64,000 nt of DNA, taken from UBA2336 sp031395485. GTDB taxonomy: Bacteria; Bacteroidota; Bacteroidia; Cytophagales; Cyclobacteriaceae. Below the pieces are notes generated by a model. The model was not told the origin of the DNA and searched no databases. It worked only from the letters and a program-made list of their open reading frames with translations. Shown in pieces: positions 62,543 through 64,000 of the stretch. The first letter of the stretch is position 1; each line of letters begins with the position of its first letter. Both the position numbers and the translations under genes were made by a program. The stretch lies in assembly GCA_031395485.1 (NCBI GenBank), contig JANNUS010000006.1:455109-519108 (forward strand). The letters are read 5' to 3'.

Positions 62543-63240
62543 TGCAACCAACTGATCCAATATTAAATCCAACAATTTTTCTGGCATCTTTCGAATGGAG
62601 AGAACCCGTGACTACTTTAACAGATTTATTGGTGGCTATAGTTTGCGTAATTGGATTTATAAAATTCGCAAGCTTTAAGGGTGAAAAATCCGGTAGTTTC
62701 ATATTCTTCAAATACTATTTTCTTTCTTTTGGGATAGGTATGATATGCGCTGCTTGGTTGGGTCATGGACTACAAGCTTATATTGGCGCAGAATTCAAGA
62801 ACATTGGTTGGGCATGCAGTATTACAGGCTCTTTATTTCTATCACTTGGCTCTTTGCAGCACTTGGCCGTTTGTATTAAAAGAGGACATGTTCAAATCCT
62901 TAAAGTTTTGTTCTCCCTCCATTACATACTATTTATGGTATTAGTGCTTGTCCCTGCTTTTAGTGCTTTTATCTACGCACAATTAGGTTCATCTATAGCA
63001 TTGATAGGATTTGTTTTACCTATGCATTTATATTCATACATTAAAACAAAAGCAAGAGGAAGTTTGATAATCATTTGTGCCATTCTTTATGCACTATTAC
63101 CTGGATTTGTCTTTAACAGCCAAATCAGTCTGCACCGCTGGTTTAATTATAATGATATTAGTCACGTTTTGATTTCATTTTTTATGGTCATCATGATTTT
63201 CGGAACTTCCAAATTATCGATGTCATCCTCGCGCAATTAA
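62542..63240 (+). CDS. Seven-helix membrane protein coupled to the desaturase-like gene
   Basis: The 232-residue protein has about seven membrane helices (TLTDLLVAIVCVIGFIKFA, YYFLSFGIGMICAAWLGHGL, ITGSLFLSLGSLQHLAVC, VLFSLHYILFMVLVLVPAFSAF, and others) and scattered His residues within them (GHGL, QHLAV, LHRWFNYNDISH). I recognise no named family with certainty. It overlaps the upstream gene by one base, so it is likely a functional partner of the lipid-modifying enzyme. Its stop is only nine bases from the truncated antitoxin on the opposite strand. Confidence 0.7.
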   Translation: MQPTDPILNPTIFLASFEWREPVTTLTDLLVAIVCVIGFIKFASFKGEKSGSFIFFKYYFLSFGIGMICAAWLGHGLQAYIGAEFKNIGWACSITGSLFLSLGSLQHLAVCIKRGHVQILKVLFSLHYILFMVLVLVPAFSAFIYAQLGSSIALIGFVLPMHLYSYIKTKARGSLIIICAILYALLPGFVFNSQISLHRWFNYNDISHVLISFFMVIMIFGTSKLSMSSSRN

Positions 63241-63249
63241 AAAATTCAA

Positions 63250-63426
63250 TTACTGCTTTGTATGTACTTGGGTCCGTCTCTCTTCCTTAATTATTTCTCC
63301 AATGGCGAATGACTTGGCTTTGATTTCAAAGTCTGTCCGTTTTTTTGTTCCGATTTTTCCGTGTCGACTTTCAATCAGTTCATCAAAAGTCGTTACTCTC
63401 TTCTTTCCCTTATTTTTTGTTTCCAT
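63250..63426 (-). pseudogene. HigA-like antitoxin, truncated before its DNA-binding domain
   Basis: Only 58 codons remain. METKNKGKKRVTTFDELIESRHG, TDFEIKAKSFAIGEIIKEERRTQ (in part) is the opening found in HigA-type antitoxins that continue with a helix-turn-helix (typically LTQEQLA). Here the frame leaves that pattern after RTQ and stops at 63250, so the whole HTH is missing. It overlaps the toxin by 17 bases, as in intact HigBA pairs. The break lies near 63265, next to the membrane-protein gene, which suggests a recombination joint. Confidence 0.8.
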
Positions 63427-63778
63427 GTCCCTTTGATTTAACTTTTTCGATAAAATATTCGGTCTTAATTTTTAATGCTTTCTCAATCTCTCCAGTTGGT
63501 GTCTTTTGTGACTTCTTTTGAAATCCATTGAACAATACAACTAAATTACCTTCGTCAAAACATGAAAAAATCCGATAGATATTACCTTGAAATTCGACTC
63601 TTATCTCATAAAGACCGTCAGTTCCCGTCATGTGGTCAAAGAATTTCTTAGGTATTCTTTCAGCTACTGAAACTACAAACAAAACATGTTCAATTTTGTC
63701 TTTAACCTTCGCTGTCTGGTCGTTATAGAAGTCAAGGAAATTGTCCTTATAGAATATAATTTGACGGATTTTATCCAT
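63410..63778 (-). CDS. HigB/RelE-type toxin (Gp49-like family)
   Basis: The 122-residue protein matches the Gp49-like (DUF891) HigB toxins: RQIIFYKDNFLDFYNDQ at the start, KKFFDHMTGTDGLYEIRVEFQGNIYRIFSCFD (in part), VVLFNGFQKKSQKTP, and a helix with EIEKALKIKTEYF. These are ribosome-dependent mRNA interferases, usually coded before their antitoxin, as here. All blocks are intact although the antitoxin is not. Residual inhibition by the 58-residue fragment or an antitoxin elsewhere may allow it to persist. A TIR-gene fragment ends 14 bases upstream. Confidence 0.87.
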   Translation of the reverse strand: MDKIRQIIFYKDNFLDFYNDQTAKVKDKIEHVLFVVSVAERIPKKFFDHMTGTDGLYEIRVEFQGNIYRIFSCFDEGNLVVLFNGFQKKSQKTPTGEIEKALKIKTEYFIEKVKSKGHGNKK

Positions 63779-63792
63779 TTGGCAAAGTTAAC

Positions 63793-63999
63793 TTAAAAGT
63801 TAATAATGTCAAATCCTAATAGGTTAAAATTTGTCTGTCGGTTGGGTCGTCCCATGTCACTTAAATAGTCATAGAGGTTTTTTCCCCAAAGGTTGGCTTC
63901 TTCAAATTTGTCGTAAAAGATTTTGATTCCTTTTCCTTTTAAAATATTAGCAACCTCGTCCACATAAGGTCGGTCTTCTCCCGCAAATGAAAGTGCAAT
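63793..63999 (-). pseudogene. TIR-domain protein, truncated; 5' end outside the window
   Basis: The 68 visible codons open in mid-domain with IALSFAGEDRPYVDEVANIL, then GIKIFYDKFEEANLWGKNLYDYLSD, the hallmark first half of a TIR_2 domain (ALSFAGEDR, FYD-FE, LWGK). In intact relatives about 80-100 residues follow, but here the sequence changes after YLSD to unrelated codons (MGRPNRQTNF) and stops at 63793. TIR domains in defence systems make signal molecules from or degrade NAD+. This copy lacks the second half of the fold, so it is likely a decaying remnant, or its C-terminus was swapped when the HigB module arrived. The start is beyond the window. Confidence 0.75.
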
Positions 64000-64000
64000 G

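Overview
The window looks like chromosomal DNA of a free-living member of the phylum Bacteroidota, most likely order Cytophagales. The evidence is a type IX secretion / gliding locus (gldK-gldL-gldM-gldN with a PorP/SprF-like gene and a SprE/PorW-like lipoprotein), two secreted proteins with C-terminal type IX sorting domains, paired LytS-type kinase and LytTR regulator genes, an ATP synthase operon that stops at atpG without atpD/atpC, few recognisable Shine-Dalgarno sequences, and TAnnTTTG-type promoter boxes. The genus cannot be fixed from the sequence alone.

Layout. 1-9.7 kb: a propeller-like protein cut by the window edge, small lipoproteins, a YbjQ-family protein, gdhA, a decayed aldo/keto reductase, uvrA and a LytS/LytTR pair. 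9.9-14.5 kb: two paralogous outer-membrane barrels, a type IX cargo protein and a secreted caspase-like protease with a beta-propeller. 14.5-18.8 kb: a TerB-like protein, a cyclase-family hydrolase, hemW, a DUF4271 membrane protein and hemD. 18.9-31.3 kb: the type IX secretion block, PorP/SprF-like, gldKLMN, then on the other strand SprE/PorW-like, a class A penicillin-binding protein and uvrC. 31.3-38.5 kb: an M23 peptidase, a bactofilin and the ATP synthase genes atpZ-x-atpB-E-F-H-A-G. 38.8-46 kb: a PAS histidine kinase, an acetyltransferase-like protein, a NadR-like kinase, an amine oxidase, an RlpA-SPOR protein and guaB. 46-59.4 kb: a 1195-residue type IX cargo protein, a partner-switching module (PP2C phosphatase, STAS, anti-sigma-like kinase), three SurA/PpiC-type periplasmic folding factors, MoxR, a methyltransferase and a DUF2279 protein.

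The last 4.5 kb (59.4-64 kb) differs in character. It is an accessory, gene-poor stretch with a duplicated ~107 bp element, a PIN toxin-antitoxin pair bracketed by a 23 bp direct repeat, a sterol-desaturase-like gene with a membrane-protein partner, a HigB-like toxin whose HigA antitoxin is cut short, and the tail of a truncated TIR-domain gene. It looks like a hotspot where defence and toxin modules come and go.

Among the less expected features are a carbohydrate-binding-module-like insertion inside GldN, a 10 bp perfect inverted repeat abutting the guaB start codon, terminator-like hairpins on both sides of atpE, the direct repeat that brackets the PIN module, and the eroded TIR/HigBA fragments. 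Several families of palindromic intergenic repeats are also scattered through the window. I saw no rRNA, tRNA, CRISPR array or intact transposase.
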